Part shown: positions 11,978 to 24,435 of the stretch, one piece after another | Position numbering within the stretch: the first letter of the stretch is position 1 | Layout: each line of letters begins with the position of its first letter | Source: Haematobia irritans | Lineage: Eukaryota > Arthropoda > Insecta > Diptera > Muscidae | Assembly: GCF_050003625.1 (NCBI RefSeq) | Contig: NC_134401.1 | Coordinates: 91,862,852-91,926,851, forward strand | Length of the DNA: 64,000 nucleotides | Reading direction: 5' to 3' | Notes under the pieces: generated by a model | What the model was told of the DNA's origin: nothing | Seen by the model: only the letters and a program-made list of their open reading frames with translations | Database searches by the model: none | Position numbers and translations under genes: made by a program

Positions 11978-13010
11978 CAGTTTATCTCCTAAATTTATTT
12001 TAACAATGCCGCACTACCCGCTGACAAGGAACTTAATCACTCCAAACATGTTTAAAGAGCAAAATGTCATTTTTGAATAGTGAACATGGATCATTTTGTC
12101 GATACATAATGTTCGAGGAAATTACATGTTCCATGTTCAATGTCCAAAAATAACATTTTGCTGTTGAAACATTTTTGGGGTGATCATATTCCTTCTCTGG
12201 GTGTAATGATTGTGGTTTGGGGTATGATTTAGTCGGTCCCGCCCGACTTTTTAATTAAAATTTCAAATAAATTCGAAAAATAGTGAAAGTTTTTAAAAAT
12301 TAATAACAATGCGTAAATAATCTCATCAGTCGTTTTAGTCGCCTTAAATCTACAAAATTATATTATATTTTATGCTTCATACACAGTGCAAATATCTTTG
12401 AGTTCTTCATGTTATGAAACCAAACTTATAATCCCCCCTATATTATATTACACCCCATATTATATTACCAGTGAAATGCAATTTTACAGTTTGCGAACGT
12501 GAGTTGCGTTTCTGGATGTTTCCACATGTTTGTATACTGACAGATTAAATAAAAATGTAAAATAATATCCAGAATTGAAATTCGGCATAAAATGATGGTT
12601 GATGTGAAACACGTTTATTTGTCAAACCTATCAGGAAGAACAAAGAGTTGGCTATTGTTCTGTCATTAATGCGAAAGTGAAAATCACCATCATCGTTGTC
12701 ATCAACATCATCATAAAAACACATTTAAAATTATTCATAAAAATATTTTATTATTTTTGACATGTTTGGGAAAATATTGCGCCACATTAAATGTATTATT
12801 TTCATTTGTCACAGCTTCCCTTGTTCATGCTCCCGGCTATGTTGATGTATTCATTAATTAACGAAAACCATCAACTTCATGTCAATCAAAATTGTTGTGG
12901 TCATTGGCAATTTAAAAGTGGCAAAAGAAATTATTATTTACATTTATATTTATGTATAAACTGGTCAGATTTTTATTCTCCTCATATACCAAATCGAACA
13001 TCATACGTAT
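11978..13010. other. Unassigned sequence
   Basis: Mostly unmatched within the window. 12035-12180 has inverted words around ACATGTTT and GAACATG that could belong to an unknown MITE. The 86-codon frame at 12791-13051 has no recognisable domain and runs into a degraded HINE tail (TATATACGGTCGTAA near 13018), so I do not call it a gene. Confidence 0.4.
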
Positions 13011-13115
13011 TAATAAGTATATACGGTCGTAAACTCAGTAAGACGGAATAACAGGTTGGCTGATAAGTCCCCGGTCTAACAAAGAAAAACACATTTTTTT
13101 GTCAAAATTCGTTTT

Positions 13116-14884
13116 TATACCCTAAACCACATAGTGGTCAGGGTATAATAAGTTTGATCGGCCTAAAAATGTGCCTACCAGAAATATTGATTTTAGACCC
13201 CATAAAATATACACCGATCGACTCAGAATCACCTCCTGAGTCGATCTAGCGCTTGGTGTCCGTCCGTCTGTCCATGTATTTGTTGTTCACAGGATTCCGG
13301 TCGCAATTATTAACCAATTTTGATGAAATTTGGTTCAGGGAGTTTTTTGGGCACAAGGACAAACGCTATTGAATTTGGAAGAAATCGGATCAAATTTAAA
13401 TATAGCTCCCATATATATGTATCGCCCGATTTCGACAAATGGGGTCACGTTGCGCGTTTTTTCAAACGGATCGTCACCAAATTTGGCAAAAGGTAATCTT
13501 TTCCATCGCCCTTCAAGTCTGCAAAATTTCATCCAAATCGGTTCAGATTTAGATATAGCTCTCATATATATGTACCGCCCGATTTTTCTAAATTTGGCCA
13601 TAAAACCCTTATTTATTAACCGATCTTACTAAAAGTTGGCTAGATCCAGTCCTCTACAGTACTGACTATATGTGCAAAATTTCATCGAAATCGGTTCAGA
13701 TGTAGATATAGCTCCCATATATGTATAACCCGATTTTGAAAAATTCGCCTCTAATAACCTTATGTTTGACCATACAAGCCTCATTTCTTAACTGATCTTA
13801 CTCAAATATTGCACAAGGTAACCTTTTGTGGTATTAATCAAACCCGCAAAATATTATGTAAATTGGTTCAGATTTAGATATAGCTTCCATATATATGCAT
13901 CGCTCGATTTTCCCAAATTTGGCCATAGTACTCTTATTTATTAACCAATGTTACTCAAATTTCAAATTTTGATGTACTAGCCGATCGTACTTATACGTAC
14001 TTGTAGCTCTTACATAAGAATATTACTCGATTTTTACAAATTTGTATTTATTACCCACACTAATTTAACGATTTTCTCTTTTTTAGTAATGGGCTCAATA
14101 TTAGTGGCATACTAACTCCGTAGGCGCAATATCAACACAGCCAGTGTTGCTAGAAGTAGGGGAAATTCCTTATATGTAAACTTTATTCCTGTAGAGAAAT
14201 TTGTCAACATTTTACTTCTATAGAACATTTTGTCAAAATTGTATTTCTATAGAATTTTTTTTCAAAATATTATTTCTATAAAAAATTTTCTCAAAATTTT
14301 ATTTCTGTGGAATTTTTTCTCAAAATTGTATTTCTATAGAACTTATTGTCAAAATGTCATTTCTATAGAAAAATTTCTCACAAAAATTTGTTTATAGAAA
14401 CTTTTTCCAAAATTTTATTTTTATAGAGATTTAACAAAAAAATATTACTAATTTGGGTAGAATTCTACCAACTGTGACAACCGTGGTGGTAATACAAATT
14501 TATATTCTAAGTTATATACGTTGCATATTCATGTTTTAAGATAATAAAGTACTTAGAACCATTTTTGCTTTGTAAAATTTTTTAAATTTAACGAAAAATA
14601 TAGTAGGGAAAATTGATTGGGAATGTATGGGAAAGTAGGGAACTTTTTGTGTCCTTGTAGGGTAAACCGAACATTTTCCCTGGCAACATTGACTATGAGC
14701 TATAGTCAAATTGACACAAAGCACCCATAGACATGTACCCCTTAATTTTCTTAAATATGCAACTGCGGTTTATCTCCCAGACCTATATGTTACCCCTCAA
14801 ATGCTTATGATTACTAATTCTGTAATGGTGGATTAGGGTATGATATAGTCGGCCCCGCCCGACTTTCTACTTTACTTACTTGTT
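13116..14884 (+). mobile_element. HINE type F, complete
   Basis: Head TATACCCTAAACCACATAGT with GGTCAGGGTATA, a GTCCGTCCGTCTGTCC microsatellite, and repeated GATATAGCTCCCATATAT blocks. A block of the 29-bp satellite (14190-14440) follows, then the tail GGTATGATATAGTCGG, GCCCGACTTTCTACTTTACT and TACTTGTT. It lies between T residues of the mariner 2 3' sequence without a target duplication. The tail region recurs at 1-1222 and, in reverse, at 52602-53586. Confidence 0.8.
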
Positions 14885-14885
14885 A

Positions 14886-15929
14886 TTATTCAACATAGTT
14901 TCCTTCGAGAGCTATACAACGATCATAACGACCTTCCAATTTTTTGATACCACTTTCGTAGTACTCCTTCGGTTTTGCCTCAAAGTAGGCCTCAGTTTCG
15001 GCGATCACCTCTTCATTGCAGCCACATTTTTTCCCTGCGAGCATCCTTTTGAGGTCTGAGAACAAGAAAAAGTCGCTGGGGGCCAGATCTGGAGAATACT
15101 GTGGGTGGGGAAGCAATTCGAAGCCCAATTCATGAATTTTTGCCATCGTTCTCAATGACTTGTGGCACTGTGCGTTGTCTTGTTGGAACAACACTTTTTC
15201 TTCTTCATATGGGGTCGTTTTGCCGCGATTTCGACCTTCAAACGCTCCAATAACGCCATATAATAGTCACTGTTGATGGTTTTTCCCTTCTCAAGATAAT
15301 CGATTAAAATTATTCCATGCGCATCCCAAAAAACAGAGGCCATTACTTTGCCAGCGGACTTTTGAGTCTTTCCACGCTTCGGAGACGGTTGACCGGTTGC
15401 TGTCCACTCAGACGACTGTCGATTGGACTCGGGAGTGTAGTGATGGAGCCATGTTTCATCCATTGTCACATATCGACGGAAAAACTCGGTTGTATTACGA
15501 GTTAACCGCTGCAAACACCGCTCAGAATCATCAACACGTTGTTGTTTTTGGTCAAATGTGAACTCGCGCGGCACCCATTTTGCACAGAGCTTCCGCATAT
15601 CCAAATATTGATGAATGATATGACCAACACGTTCCTTTGATATCTTTAAGGCCTATGCTATCTCGATCAACTTCATTTTACGGTCATTCAAAATCATTTT
15701 GTGGATTTTTTGATGTTTTCGTCGGTAACCACCTCTTTCGAGCGTCCACTGCGTTCATCGTCCTCCGTGCTCATTTCAACACGCTTGAATTTTGCATACC
15801 AATCAATTATTGTTGATTTCCCTGGGGCAGAGTCCGGAAACTCATTATCAAGCCAAGTTTTTGCTTCCACCGTATTTTTCCCCTTCAGAAAACAGTATTT
15901 TATCAAAACACGAAACTCCTTTTTTCCAT
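14886..15929 (-). pseudogene. mariner transposase pseudogene 2
   Basis: The better preserved of the two Himar1-like transposases. All three catalytic Asp residues are encoded: VTMDETWLHHY, QQDNAQCHKS and LAPSDFFLF. The gene is still dead. One base is missing from the A run after the ATG (15927-15929), so the start frame breaks at once. A frameshift near 15712 ends the N-terminal part (TDENIKKSTK). A TAG near 15653 replaces a codon in the second helix-turn-helix. A one-base loss in the A run near 15190 shifts the frame between KRPHMKKKK and the second Asp. Fragments are open at 15694-15906, 15152-15604 and 14886-15194. Confidence 0.92.
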
Positions 15930-16112
15930 TTTTTCACAATAACAAAAGTTGCTTCACAAAAGACGCTCTATCTCACAAACTAATTGACTTACAAACGTCA
16001 AATTTTGACACGAATCATTTGAAGGTTGGTACTATATAAAAATAATATGCATTTAATACTAGCGACGCCATCTATGTGTCAGACCGGGGACTTATCAGCC
16101 AACCTGTTAGTA

Positions 16113-16908
16113 CACGCAGAGAAGAAACATGATTGTCACAATCATATTCGAAGAGCAAAATAATATGATAGGAGCTATTTTTGCGGCGACCATGTAATAT
16201 TTTCACCTGCAACCATGTTGGCTCTGTGAATATGGTTCTAAGAAAAATAAAATTGTCCTCATTTAAAATGTTATTATATTGACAACAAGGATTTTGTTTC
16301 AATCAAGAGACAACGGTCACGATCTAAAATGTTATGGTATTCGTCAAAAATGGTTTTCTTGTTTTTATCTTTATGAAAAACTTTTTTCGTCGTCGAAAAA
16401 AGGACGCCACTTGAGAAAAGAAAACACAAAATTAACTTTATTTATTGATTTTATTTTTTTTATAAATTAAATCATTGTCTATTTATATTTATAATGACGT
16501 GCAAGCAAACATCATATATTTTTACACACTCTATTTTGGTACAATTTCAACAATAAGTAACCATTCCAAGAAACAATCAACCCACGCAAAATGAAAATCT
16601 TGTGTACCTGCCCAATGTTTTATAAAATTATTTTCGCTGAAAAAAACTTACAAAAAATATAAATGGTCACAAAAACAATTGAATGGTCAGGTACATGGTG
16701 TTCCCGAACATGTAATGGTCTCAAATTCTATCATTTAAATAATAGAACATGGTTGCGGCATTTAAGAACCATTTAACTGCATATATTTTTCTCCGCTCGA
16801 AAATTATTTTTACAAAGACAAAATATATGGTTTTCGCGAGAATTACATAGTCTAGATAAGCATTAAATGGATGCGGCAAAGATGTCCAAACATTTTTTTC
16901 TGTGCGTG
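16113..16908. mobile_element. CAC-type TIR element (796 bp)
   Basis: Left end CACGCAGAGAAGAAACATG; right end inverted CACGCACAGAAAAAAATG. TA duplications are at 16111-16112 and 16909-16910, three bases from the end of mariner 2. The interior is AT-rich with no domain-bearing ORF. A truncated relative of the left end is at about 29637-29715 (CACGCTGAGAAGAAACATTA). Confidence 0.7.
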
Positions 16909-16910
16909 TA

Positions 16911-17549
16911 AGCATCCACCGAACCATGCAAAAATTGGTCCACATCGGTCCACATATATAGCCCCCATATAAACCGATCCCCCGATTTGGCTTTCATAGC
17001 CTCTAAGAGAAGCAAATTTCATCCGATCCGGCTGAAATTTGGCACATGATGTTAGTATATGGTCTCTAACAACCATACAAAAATTGGTCCATATCGGTCC
17101 ATAATTACATATAGCCCCCATATAAACCGATCTCTCGATTTGGCTTGCGGAGCCTCTAAGAGAACCAAATTTCATCCGATCCGGCTAAAATTTGGTACAT
17201 GGTGTTAGTATATGGTCTCTAACAACCATGCAAAAATTGGTCCACATCGGTCCATAATTATATATAGCCCCCATATAAACCGATCCCCCGATTTGGCTTG
17301 CGGAGCCTCTAAGAGAACCAAATTTCATCCGATCCAGCTGAAATTTGGTACATGGTGTTGGTATATGTTCTCTAATAACCATGCAAAAATTGGTCCATAT
17401 CGGTCCATAATTATATATAGCCCCCATATAAATCGATTCCTAGATTTGTCCTCCGGAGTCTCTTGGAGGAGCAAAATTCATCCGATCCGGTGGTGTTAGA
17501 ATGTGGTCTCTAACAAACACGCAAGAATTGGTCCATATCGGTCCATAGT
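16911..17549 (+). mobile_element. HINE type B fragment: tandem units
   Basis: About four units of the 155-bp repeat in the orientation of 38632-40474 (CCATGCAAAAATTGGTCCAC, CCCCCATATAAACCGATCCC, CGGAGCCTCTAAGAGAA). The fragment has neither head nor tail. It is cut at 17550 by the head of a type A HINE. Translations such as MGAIYNYGPIWTNFC recur wherever this unit occurs and are not protein evidence. Confidence 0.75.
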
Positions 17550-18737
17550 TATACCCTGCGCCACACTGTGGAACAGGGTATTATAAGTTAGTGCATATGT
17601 TTGCAACACCCAGAAGGAGACGAGATAGACACATGGTGTCTTTGGCAAAAATGCTCAGGGTGGGCTCTTGAGTCGATATAGCGATGTCCGTCTGTCCGTC
17701 TGTCCGTGAACACATTTTTGTAATCAAAGTCTAGGTCGCAGTTTTAGTCCAATCGACTTCAAATTTGGCACAAGTATGTGTTTTGACTCAGAATAGATCC
17801 CTATTGATTTTGGAAGAAATCGGTTCAGTTTTAGATATAGCTCCCATATATATATTTCGCCCGATATGGACTTATATGGCCCCAGAAGCCAGAGTTTTAC
17901 CCTAATTTGCTTAAAATTTTGCACAAGAAGAACAATTAATACTATAGTCAAGTGTGCCAAATTTTATTGAAATCGGTTCAGATTTAGATATAGCTCCCAT
18001 ATATATCTTTCGCCCGATATGGACTAATACGGTCCCAGAAGCCAGAGTTTTACCCTAATTTGGTTGAAATTTTGCACAGGGAGTAGAATTCGCATTGTAG
18101 CTATACGTGCCAAATTTGGTTGAAATCGGTTCAGATTTAGATATAGCTCCCATATATAGCTTTCGCCCGATTTACACTCATATGACCACAGAGGCCAATT
18201 TTTAACTCCAATTTAGTTGAAATTTTCCACAGTGAGTAGAATTAGAATTGTAGCTATGCGTGCCAAATTTGGTTGAAATCGGCTCAGATTTAGATATAGC
18301 TCCCATATATATGTTTTTCTGATTTCGACAAAAATGGTCAAAATACCAACATTTTCCTTGTAAAATCGCCACTGCTTAGTCGAAAAGTTGTAAAAATGAA
18401 TAATTTTCCTAAACTTCTAATACATATATATCGAGCGATAAATCATAAATAAATTTTTACGAAGTTTCCTTAAAATTGGTGCAGATTTAAATGTTTCCCA
18501 CATTCCTTTACTAAATTGTGTTCCACCTTAGTGCATTAGCCGACTTAAATTTTGAGTCTATAGATTTTGTAAAAGTCTATCAAATTCTGTCCAGATCGAG
18601 TGATATTTAAATGTATATATTTCGGACAAACCAACACATTTGACGGATGTGATATGGTATCGAAAATTTAGATCTACAAAGTGGTGCAGGGTATAATATA
18701 GTCGGCCTCGCCCGACTTAAGACTTTCCTTACTTGTT
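17550..18737 (+). mobile_element. HINE type A, complete
   Basis: Head TATACCCTGCGCCACACTGT/GGAACAGGGTATTATAAG, then GTCCGTCTGTCCGTCTGTCC, and tandem GATTTAGATATAGCTCCCAT blocks alternating with CAGAAGCCAGAGTTTTACCC. The tail reads GTGCAGGGTATAATATAGTC, CCCGACTTAAG and CTTACTTGTT. It is closely related to 19112-20733. Confidence 0.8.
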
Positions 18738-19111
18738 AAAATTTAGAAGAATGAAAAGATTTATTTAATTTAAAATATATATTTACAGGAAAATGTAAAT
18801 ACGGCCGTATGTTTGGCCAATGTTCTTTTAAAATCTACGAAATTTTAGATACAGTTCGTTTCTCATTTGCTTTAAGGAAGTTTATTTGGAAGAAAAGTAT
18901 ATACTTCTTGTGATAAACGTTTATTCTTTTCCAGGATGTAAAAACCATTTCATAAAGACTAACTCAAAAAAAAAAACAATCTTTTCTGGCTAATTGCATT
19001 TTCCCTTATATATTTCTCACTTCCACGAGGGTTTGTAGTTCTTAGCACTTTTTTCTGTAATACAAACAATGTAGAATAAATTATTCGATTTTATAAATCT
19101 TTTTTTTTTTA
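18738..19111. other. Spacer with a family B arm fragment
   Basis: 18738-18980 is AT-rich and unassigned apart from a degraded ATACGGCCGTATGTTTGGCC tail motif near 18800. 18985-19110 matches the shared inner arm of the CACTG family A/B elements (TTCTCACTTCCACGAG, GTTCTTAGCAC, TGTAATACAAACAATGTAGA) and is cut by the next HINE. Confidence 0.5.
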
Positions 19112-20733
19112 TATACCCTGTGCCACACTGTGGAACAGGGTATTATAAGTTAGTGCATATGTTTGCAACACCCAGAAGGAGACGATATAGACACATGGTG
19201 TCTTTGGCAAAAATGCTCAGGGTGGGCTCATGAGTCGATATAGCGATGTCCGTCTGTCCGTCTGTCCGTGAACACATTTTTGTAATCAAAGTTTAGGTCG
19301 CAGTTTTAGTCCAATCGACTTCAAATTTGGCACAAGTATGTGTTTTGGCTCAGAATAGATACCTATTGATTTTGGAAATCGGTTCAGATTTAGATATAGC
19401 TCCCATATATATATTTCGCCCGATATGGACTTATATGGCCCCAGAAGCCAGAGTTTTACCCTAATTTGCTTTAAATTTTGCACATGAAGAACAATTAGTA
19501 CTAGAATCAAGTGTGTCAAATTTTATTGAAATCGGTTCAGATTTAGATATAGCTCCCATATATATCTTTCGCTCGATATGGACTAATACGGTCCCAGAAG
19601 CTAGAGTTTTACCCCATTTTGGTTGAAATTTTGCACTAGGAGTACAATTAGTAGTGTAGTCAAGCATGCCAAATTTTATTGAAATCGGTTCAGATTTAGA
19701 TATAGCTCCCATATATATCTTTCGCGCGATATGGACTAATATGGTCTTAAAAGCTAGAGTTTTGGCCCGATTTGGTTGAAATTTTGCACAGTGAGTAGAA
19801 TTAGCATTATAGCTATGCGAGCCAAATTTGGTTGAAATCGGTTCAGATTTAGATATAGCTCCCATATATAGCTTTCGCCCGATTTACACTCATATGACCG
19901 ATTTAGTTGAAATTTTGCACAGGGAGTAGAATTAGCATTGTAGCTATGCGTGCAAAGTTTGGTTGAAATCGGTTCAGATTTAGATATAGCTCCAATATAT
20001 AGCTTTCGGCCGATTTACACTCATATGACCACAGAGGCCAATTTTTTGGTCCGATTTAGTTAAAATTTTTCACAGGGAGTAGAATTATCATTAAAGCTAT
20101 GCGTGCCAAATTTGGTTGAAATCGGTTCAGATTTAGATATATCTCCCACATACAGCTTTCGGCCGATTTACACTCATATGACCACAGAGACCAATTTTTA
20201 ACTCCGATTTAGTTGAAATTTTGCACAGGGAGTAGAATTAGCATTGTAGCTATGCGTGCCCAATTTTGTTGAAATCGGTTCAGATTTAGATATAGCTCTC
20301 ATATATATGTTTTTCTGATTTCGACAAAAATGGTATAAATATCAACATTTTCCTTGTAAAATCGCCACTGCTCAGTCGAAAAGTTGTAAAAATGACTCTA
20401 ATTTTCCTAAACTTCTAACACATATATATCGAGCGATAAATCATATATAAATTTTTGCGAAATTTCCTTAAAATTGCTTCAGATTTAAATGTTTCCTATA
20501 TTTTTTACTAACATTGTGTTCTACCCCAGTGCATTAGCCGACTTAAATTTTGAGTCTATAGATTTTGTGGAAGTCTATAAAATTCGAATGATATTTAAAT
20601 GTATGTATTAGGGACAAACCTTTATATATAGCCCCCAACACATTTGACGGATGTGATTTGGTATCGAAAATTTAGATCTACAAGGTGGTGCAGGGTATAA
20701 GCCCCGCCCGACTTTAGACTTTCCTTACTTGTT
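19112..20733 (+). mobile_element. HINE type A, complete, with extra internal units
   Basis: Head TATACCCTGTGCCACACTGT/GGAACAGGGTATTATAAG, GTCCGTCTGTCCGTCTGTCC, then more GATATAGCTCCCATATATAT units than the copy at 17550, and the tail CCCCGCCCGACTTTAGACTT and CTTACTTGTT. The two copies lie 375 bp apart in the same direction. The length difference of about 430 bp comes from internal unit number. Confidence 0.8.
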
Positions 20734-21284
20734 TTTCTTTGCGTGTATATAAGCTCTTTAGGTCCCGGAGTTCAAATCTGGAGATCGGTTAAAATGGAGG
20801 CTATACATAACTATGGGCTAATATGGACCAATTTTTGTATGATTATTAGAGGTGGTGTACCTAAATCTCATTTGAACAGTATTCAGTAATTTAAAAGTGC
20901 AGTGTTCCAAAAATAGACCGGTATAATTATTCTATTTTGCCATATGAGTTTATATGTCCAAAAGAACTCTAATTTAAAATTTTGATACGACTTGACGACA
21001 ATTCTCAGCATTTTAGAGATGTAAATAACTCTACATTTGAATATCAAGCCAATAAATTAAAATATGACACAAGGCTATATAGAGACCACATCAAAACAAT
21101 CTCCAGAATATGTATTTATAAAAACAAAAAATTTCACAAAATAATTAGGCTTCCAGAAGTTTAAGAAGTAAAATCCTGGTATTAAACTATATAAGCATTT
21201 TATAAAAAATAAATCTATATAAAAAAGAAAAATCCACTAAAATCAAAATGTCGGGTTAATCAGATAGAAAGTTTAGATGTTAAA
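20734..21284. other. Unassigned, with a short HINE type B relic
   Basis: 20755-20875 is a single degraded type B unit (GGAGATCGGTTAAAATGGAG, GGACCAATTTTTGTATG). The remainder has no supported feature. The 60-codon frame at 20982-21164 has no recognisable domain. Confidence 0.45.
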
Positions 21285-22708
21285 CAAGTTAAAACGGCCG
21301 TAAGTTCGGCCAGGCCGAAGCTTATGTACCCTCCACCATGGATTACGTAGGAACTTCTTCTAAACACTGCCGATCACAATCGAATTACTTAAGTTGCGGT
21401 AACGCTTGCCGATGGCAAGGTATCTTAAAACCTCCTAACACCATCTTCTAATTGTATGTAAGTCCATACGTGGTATATATTAAATCAAAAACGATCGATC
21501 AAATACGTTTGTAATTCAGTTTGACAAAATAGACATAAAATTTTCTACAGAAATAAAATTTTAACAAAATTTTCTATAGAAATAAAATTTTCACAAAATT
21601 TTCCAAAGAAATAAAAATTTTGACAAAATTTTCTATAGAAAGAAAATTTTGACAAAAATTTCTACAGAAATAAAATTTTAACAAAATTTGCTCTAGAAAT
21701 AAAATTTTGACAACATTTTTATAGAAAAAAAATCTTGGTAGATTATTTTTGCCTCGAGTGGCAACCATGATTATGAACCGAATAAAATTTGAACAAAATT
21801 TTCTATAGAAATAAAATTTTGACATAATTTTCTATAGAAATAAAATTTTGACAATGATGAAAATTTGATTATGAACCGAATACAATTTTAACAAAATTTT
21901 CTATAGAAATAAAATTTTGGTAGATTATATTTGGCTCGAGGGGCAACCATGATTATGAACCGATATGGACCAATTTTTGTGTGATTGGAGATCGGCTATA
22001 TAGACCGATATGGACCAATTTTGGTATGGTTGTTAGCGGCCATATACTAACACCACGTTCCAAATTTGAACCGGATCGGATGAATTTTGCTCCTCCAAGA
22101 GGCTCCGGAGGTCAAATCTGGAGAACGTTTTATATGGGGGCTATATATAATTACGGACCGATATGGACCCATTCTGGCACGGTTGTTAAAGATCATATAC
22201 TAACACCATGTTCCAAATTAAACCGGATTGTATGAAATTTGCTTCTCTTAGAGACTTCGCAAGCCAAATCGTTTTATATGGGGGCTATATATAATTATGG
22301 ACCGATGTGGACCAACTTTTGCACGGTTGTTAGAGACCATATACGAGCACCATGTACCAAATTTCAGCCAGATCGGATGAAATATGCTTCTGTTAGAGGC
22401 TCCACAAGCCAAATCTGAGGGTCCCTTTATATGGGGGCTATACGTAAAAGTGGGCCGATATGGCACATTTGCAATACCATCCGACCTACATCAACAACTA
22501 CTTGTGTCAAGTTTCAAGTCGATTGCTTGTTTCGTTCGGAAGTTAGCGTGATTTCAACAGACGGATGGACGGACATGCTCAGATCGACTCAAAATTTCAC
22601 CACGACCCAAAATATATATATACTTTATGGGGTCTTAGAGCAATATTTCGATTTGTTACAAACGGAATGACAAAGTTAATATACCCCCATCCTGTGGTGG
22701 AGGGTATA
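21285..22708 (-). mobile_element. HINE type B, reverse, short form
   Basis: Tail (on plus strand) CAAGTTAAAACGGCCGTAAG with the GTTCGGCCAGGCCGAAGC hairpin at the left and head AGGGTATA at 22701-22708. The 29-bp satellite block at 21535-21945 is expanded, but only about two to three of the 155-bp units are present. That makes it the shortest of the complete type B copies. Confidence 0.8.
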
Positions 22709-23160
22709 AAAGTGGAATGAGTCGGATATAGAAAATAAACATAAACTGACAAAAATTAGGACGTGCGGAATTTTAAATAACCACAACAGATGATGGAAAT
22801 AGCTGGACAGCTGGATGGTGAAACATCGATTTATAAATGGTCTATCAGTCATGGACATTAGAGGCCATTAATTTTATGTAAAGAATTTCGAGTGGCTTTG
22901 ATGAAACAAACTTTCTCCCAAAAGACCGGCTCATATGGCATTTGGCAGGTATTTAATTAAAGATTACAGCTTCCAAGGACATCGGGTGTATATGGAAATT
23001 TCTCTAATTATCTCCATATACAAAACTGGGCCGACGGGAAATTTTCGCATTTATGTATGGATCTCAAATAACTCTAAATTCAAAATTTCTGACAAATCTT
23101 ATGAAAATATTAGACTGGGAAAAATTTCTTAAAACAAATCCGAAGATGGGTTTGTATGTA
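22709..23160. other. Unassigned sequence
   Basis: No match to the other repeats. The 65-codon frame at 22935-23132 shows no domain. Possibly host sequence. Confidence 0.4.
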
Positions 23161-23490
23161 GGTTAGGTTAGGTATGGTGGCAGCCCGATATTTCAGGCTC
23201 ACTTAAGCTATTCAGTCCATTGTGATACCACAGTGTTGAACTTCTCTCTTATCACTGAGTGCTGCCCGATTCTACGTTAAGCTCAATGACGAGGGACCTC
23301 CTTTTTATAGTCGAGTCCGACCGGCGTTCCACATTGCAGTGAAACCACTTGCAGTAGCTTTGAAACATTCAGAAATATCACCAGCATTACTAAGGTGGGA
23401 AGCTTTTTGGTGTTTTGTCGAAACTGGATTTGAACCCACGACCCTATGTATGCAAGGCGGGCATGCTAACCAGTGCACCACAGTGGCTCC
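23161..23490 (-). mobile_element. tRNA-derived SINE, minus strand
   Basis: Same family as 4108-4454, with head at the right (GTGGGTTCAAATCC as B box, GCACTGGTTAGCATGCC as A-box region) and GGTTAGG tail at the left. About 20 bp after the ACACCAAAAAG word are deleted. No clear target duplication is visible. Confidence 0.8.
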
Positions 23491-23890
23491 CCAATGCAGC
23501 TGCTATATCACAAAATTGTCCGGTATGACCCATTATCGAAGTCGACATGTCTGCGAAAAATTCAGAACGTTAGGTTCTACTGCTAAAGGGTGGTTAAATT
23601 GTAAGGGCTAAGGGTGGTTAACAATTCAATAGCTAAAGGATGAGATAATTCGGCACATTAACGGGAAAGACCATCGGACCATCGGATGAAGGTGTGCCAC
23701 CGAGGTCGCGGCGCCCATTTGGACGATATTTTGTTCCATACATAATTGAGTAATACCAATATATCATAATAAAATAAAATTACAATAATTTCCCAAATAG
23801 TTTGTGTTTTATTCAAAATCAACATCGGCCCTTGAAATTTTAACCAACCTTTATATTACCTTAAAATTGTACCTTTATCAAGAGTACATA
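23491..23890. other. Unassigned sequence
   Basis: The start contains tandem imperfect copies of TAAGGGTGGTTAA-like words (23580-23620). Nothing else is recognisable. Confidence 0.4.
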
Positions 23891-24435
23891 TACACGGTTG
23901 AAAAAGACTGTTTTTCATATGTTTGGCTATAAACATTATATGTTTGGAACACAAATTTTTAAACACAATATTTTTGAGTGCAAGCATATAATGTTCATAA
24001 ACTAGCATAACATGTTTGGGACATATATGTTAATATGTTAGAACATATTATGTTTGGGACATAAAATGTTTGTAAATATAATATGCTTGGATGCAAACAT
24101 ATATTAATTTAGAAATAGCCTATAAACATATATGTGTTTAGTAGCTTGGAGCGCTATTTAACAGGGAGCGATATTGAATTGAGTTGGTGGTTGTTGCTTG
24201 TTATTACAAAATTAACATTTTATTTTTTTTTTTTTTTTTTTTTTTTTTTTATTATTATTTTATTCAAAAATTCAACTTTAATACAATACAAGTCTGTCCC
24301 GCGCCATAAGGCATTAATGGGACTAGTTGGCCAATTATTTATACAATATTAAAAACAAAAATTATACCTATTTAAAAGGTTCATTCATATATGGTTTAAT
24401 ATTTGTTTCAAATTACAATATTATAAATATTACAA

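Larger units (their letters stand above)
13051..16107 (-). mobile_element. mariner 2 (irritans/Himar1-like), split by a HINE
   Basis: Terminal repeats ACAGGTTGGCTGATAAGTCC (13051 onward) and the perfect inverse ending at 16107, with TA at 13049-13050 and 16108-16109. Without the type F HINE (13116-14884) the element is about 1.29 kb. The transposase lies on the minus strand, so the HINE sits in its 3' untranslated region. Confidence 0.92.

Noticed and set aside
14886..15929. Active Himar1-like mariner
   Set aside because: All catalytic Asp are encoded, but there are at least three frameshifts and a nonsense codon.
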